This document shows, one piece after another, positions 55,705 to 57,625 of a stretch of DNA of 57,625 bases. The stretch is from contig NETF01000167.1 in the NCBI GenBank assembly GCA_002172675.1, positions 1-57,625 of the forward strand, read 5' to 3'. Below the pieces are notes generated by a model. The model did no database searches, was not told the DNA's origin, and worked only from the letters and a program-made list of their open reading frames with translations. A program made the position numbers and the translations under genes. Source of the stretch: an unicellular cyanobacterium SU3. GTDB taxonomy: Bacteria; Cyanobacteriota; Cyanobacteriia; Cyanobacteriales; Microcystaceae. Every line of letters begins with the position of its first letter. The first letter of the stretch is position 1.

Positions 55705-57393
55705 ATGAAAATTGCGATCGCTCAACTCAATCCTATTATTGGTGATATTGAAAACAACGCAGAAAATATTTACAGCGTAGCTAAAATAGCCGTAGAAAAA
55801 AAGGCACAATTATTATTAACCCCCGAACTATCTTTATGTGGCTATCCTCCCAAGGATTTATTGTTAAATGCTAGTTTTGTTAAAAATACATGGACACAGT
55901 TACAAGAATTAGCTAAAAAATTACCAGGGAATTTAGCAATTTTGGTGGGAACAGTTACCGAAAATCCCCATGCTTATCGTGAGGGAGAAAAATCCTTATT
56001 TAATAGTATTGTTTTAATCGAAAATCAAGCCATTAAAAAAATTTTTCATAAACGACTGTTACCCACTTACGATGTCTTTGACGAAGACAGATATTTTGAA
56101 CCAGGAAAAGAAAGTAATTTCTTTCAATTATGCTCTAATGATTCTAATTCTAAATCCATTAAAATTGGAGTCACAGTGTGTGAAGATTTATGGAATGATG
56201 AAGAATTTTGGGGCAAACGAAACTATGAAACGAACCCTATTCAAGACTTAGTTAAAAATGGGGTTGATTTAGTGGTTAATTTATCCGCTTCTCCCTATAG
56301 TATTGGTAAGCAAAAAATTAGAGAAGCTATGTTAAAATATACTGCAAACCGTTACCAAGTCCCTGTTATTTATACAAATCAAGTAGGAGGAAATGACGAT
56401 TTAATTTTTGATGGAAATAGTTTTGCAGTCAATAAAAATGGCGAAATTAGTTTAAGGGCGAAAGGGTTTCAAACAGCTATAGAAGTTATTGAATATGACC
56501 AAAAAAGTCAAGATTTACAAACAAGTTATGTTGCTAATTTTATAGAAACAGAAGAAGAAGAAATCTGGTCAGCTTTAGTATTAGGATTAAAAGATTATGC
56601 TTATAAATGTGGCTTTTCTAAAGCTATTTTAGGGTTAAGTGGAGGTATTGATTCATCTTTAGTTACGGCTATTGCTGCTGAAGCATTAGGCACAGAAAAT
56701 GTGCTAGGTATATTAATGCCTTCTCCCTATAGTTCAACTCATTCTATTAGCGATGCAGAAGCTTTAGTTAATAACTTAGGGATTAACAGTCATACTTTAG
56801 CCATTGGCGATGTAATGAAAGCCTATGATTCAGTCTTAAGCCCCCTATTTAAAGGGACAGAATTTGGTGTTGCCGAAGAAAATTTACAATCAAGAATTCG
56901 TGGTAATTTATTAATGGCTGTGGCTAATAAATTCGGACATTTACTATTATCAACTGGCAATAAATCAGAAATGGCAGTGGGTTATTGTACTTTATACGGG
57001 GATATGAATGGGGGGTTAGCTGTTATTTCAGATGTGCCTAAAACCCGTGTTTTTAGTCTTTGTAAGTGGTTAAACCGACATCAAGAGGTCATCCCCCATA
57101 ATGTCTTAATTAAGCCCCCTAGTGCCGAATTAAAACCCGATCAAGTAGATGAAGATTCGTTACCTTCCTATGATATTTTAGACGGTATTTTAGATAGATT
57201 AATTCATCGTCATCAATCCATCAAAGAAATTGAAGCAGCCGGTTTTGATTATAATATAATTTGTAAGGTAGTAAAATTAGTGACTCGTGCCGAATTCAAA
57301 CGGAAACAAGCCCCTCCGGGGTTGAAAGTAAGCGATCGCGCATTTGGTACGGGTTGGAGAATGCCCATTGCCAGTCGTTGGAAATTAGATTAA
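55705..57393 (+). CDS. nadE: glutamine-dependent NAD+ synthetase
   Basis: Last step to NAD, amidation of deamido-NAD using glutamine and ATP. The 562-residue enzyme has an N-terminal nitrilase-type glutaminase domain with the catalytic triad E41, K117 (FHKRLLP) and C159 (VTVCEDLW). A C-terminal synthetase domain carries the P-loop SGGIDSS at 312-318 and STGNKSEMAVGYCTLYGDMNGG. I start at the ATG at 55705 rather than the in-frame TTG at 55684. It ends the operon; its stop overlaps the stop of a minus-strand membrane gene at 57390-57393. Confidence 0.95.
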   Translation: MKIAIAQLNPIIGDIENNAENIYSVAKIAVEKKAQLLLTPELSLCGYPPKDLLLNASFVKNTWTQLQELAKKLPGNLAILVGTVTENPHAYREGEKSLFNSIVLIENQAIKKIFHKRLLPTYDVFDEDRYFEPGKESNFFQLCSNDSNSKSIKIGVTVCEDLWNDEEFWGKRNYETNPIQDLVKNGVDLVVNLSASPYSIGKQKIREAMLKYTANRYQVPVIYTNQVGGNDDLIFDGNSFAVNKNGEISLRAKGFQTAIEVIEYDQKSQDLQTSYVANFIETEEEEIWSALVLGLKDYAYKCGFSKAILGLSGGIDSSLVTAIAAEALGTENVLGILMPSPYSSTHSISDAEALVNNLGINSHTLAIGDVMKAYDSVLSPLFKGTEFGVAEENLQSRIRGNLLMAVANKFGHLLLSTGNKSEMAVGYCTLYGDMNGGLAVISDVPKTRVFSLCKWLNRHQEVIPHNVLIKPPSAELKPDQVDEDSLPSYDILDGILDRLIHRHQSIKEIEAAGFDYNIICKVVKLVTRAEFKRKQAPPGLKVSDRAFGTGWRMPIASRWKLD

Positions 57394-57497
57394 TGGAGTT
57401 TATAAAATAGCCAAGGGAAAACAGCAATGCAAATAGGGACAAAAATCCACACTCGTCCTGCTAATAAATTATAGTCTTGTAAGAGTTTTGCCCAAGA
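57390..57497 (-). pseudogene. C-terminal fragment of a membrane protein gene, cut at 57497
   Basis: Thirty-five codons read SWAKLLQDYNLLAGRVWIF and then one membrane helix ending FPWLFYKLH, with a proper stop overlapping the nadE stop codon. In the upstream direction the frame hits a TGA just past 57497, exactly where the IS-like end begins. It is therefore the tail of a larger gene interrupted by insertion. Family not recognised. Confidence 0.55.
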
Positions 57498-57625
57498 CTC
57501 AGTAGATCACAAAGTCAGCTTGAGACAAGCGATCGCCACCAAAATTCATAAGTTTAAATTATGTAGCAGGAGAAGGGAGAGGTAAAATATCATTGATGGG
57601 AATATAAACATCTTTTACTGTGCCA
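57498..57625. mobile_element. probable insertion sequence end (continues right of window)
   Basis: It begins CTCAGTAGATCACAAA (57498-57513), the inverse complement of 113-128. The match with the window's left end continues imperfectly for about a dozen bases more. A minus-strand frame ending 60 bases inside may be the end of its transposase. Only one end is visible, so the class is unknown. Confidence 0.45.
57559..57625 (-). CDS. C-terminal tail of an ORF running in from the right edge
   Basis: Twenty-one codons (TVKDVYIPINDILPLPSPAT and stop) are open up to the window edge. Their position inside the putative IS, near its end, suggests the last residues of a transposase, but the sequence is too short to identify. 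Confidence 0.3.
   Translation of the reverse strand, partial: GTVKDVYIPINDILPLPSPAT

Overview
The window is chromosomal DNA of a unicellular, Crocosphaera/Cyanothece-like cyanobacterium. This is inferred from AT-rich sequence dotted with the HIP1 octamer GCGATCGC, a ferredoxin-type assimilatory nitrate reductase (narB), a BlaI/M56 pair like the plastocyanin/cytochrome c6 switch regulators, a type 2 IPP isomerase, a cyanobacterial-type giant kinase and a sucrose-phosphate phosphatase. No rRNA, tRNA, CRISPR array or phage region was seen. Genes are mostly housekeeping, with several signs of decay by mobile DNA.

Layout. 1-1300: a beheaded FAD-enzyme gene next to what looks like an IS end, and an IS630 scrap. 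1329-5694 (minus): metK, a HAD phosphatase and two tandem MscS channels. 5963-13468 (plus): ligA and an 1802-residue Ser/Thr kinase-ATPase-GAF-histidine kinase. 13491-16456: a Crp-type regulator, an M23 peptidase and the BlaI/M56 pair. 17214-20580: narB and an orphan cytosine methyltransferase. 20584-27489 (minus): a small membrane protein, purF, a YoeB/YefM module, purL, a small conserved gene, ruvA and spp. 27800-29623: an ethylene-receptor-like gene broken by a frameshift and by a defective IS66-type element. 29659-34472: tatC, a universal stress protein, a GH38 alpha-mannosidase and its overlapping membrane partner, which carries a 47-bp palindromic insertion. 34543-41000: fni, a DUF29 pair, gloB, a K+ channel with a zinc ribbon, a PD-(D/E)XK protein, a CobW-type GTPase and an unknown gene. 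41032-47476: two adjacent hybrid histidine kinases. 47534-52944: SpoIID-like and DciA-like genes, two Cys-rich small proteins, mtnP with a cupredoxin, a probable 6S RNA and a DUF433/DUF5615 toxin-antitoxin pair. 53026-57393: a compact NAD operon, pncB-nadD-nrtR-nadE. 57390-57625: the tail of a membrane gene cut by what looks like the same kind of IS end as at base 128.

Genes that work together: pncB, nadD and nadE make NAD from nicotinate, and the Nudix-winged-helix protein between them is the likely repressor. purF and purL belong to purine synthesis. metK and mtnP sit on the SAM/methylthioadenosine cycle. The BlaI repressor and M56 protease form a copper-type switch. The strongest unusual observations are the degraded ethylene-receptor/GGDEF gene with an internally deleted IS66 copy bounded by perfect 14-bp inverted repeats, the 47-bp palindromic insertion that shifts a membrane-protein frame, the matching IS-like ends at both window edges, and the 6S RNA candidate. 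I did not find a convincing wholly new multi-gene system; most of the window is recognisable core metabolism and signalling.
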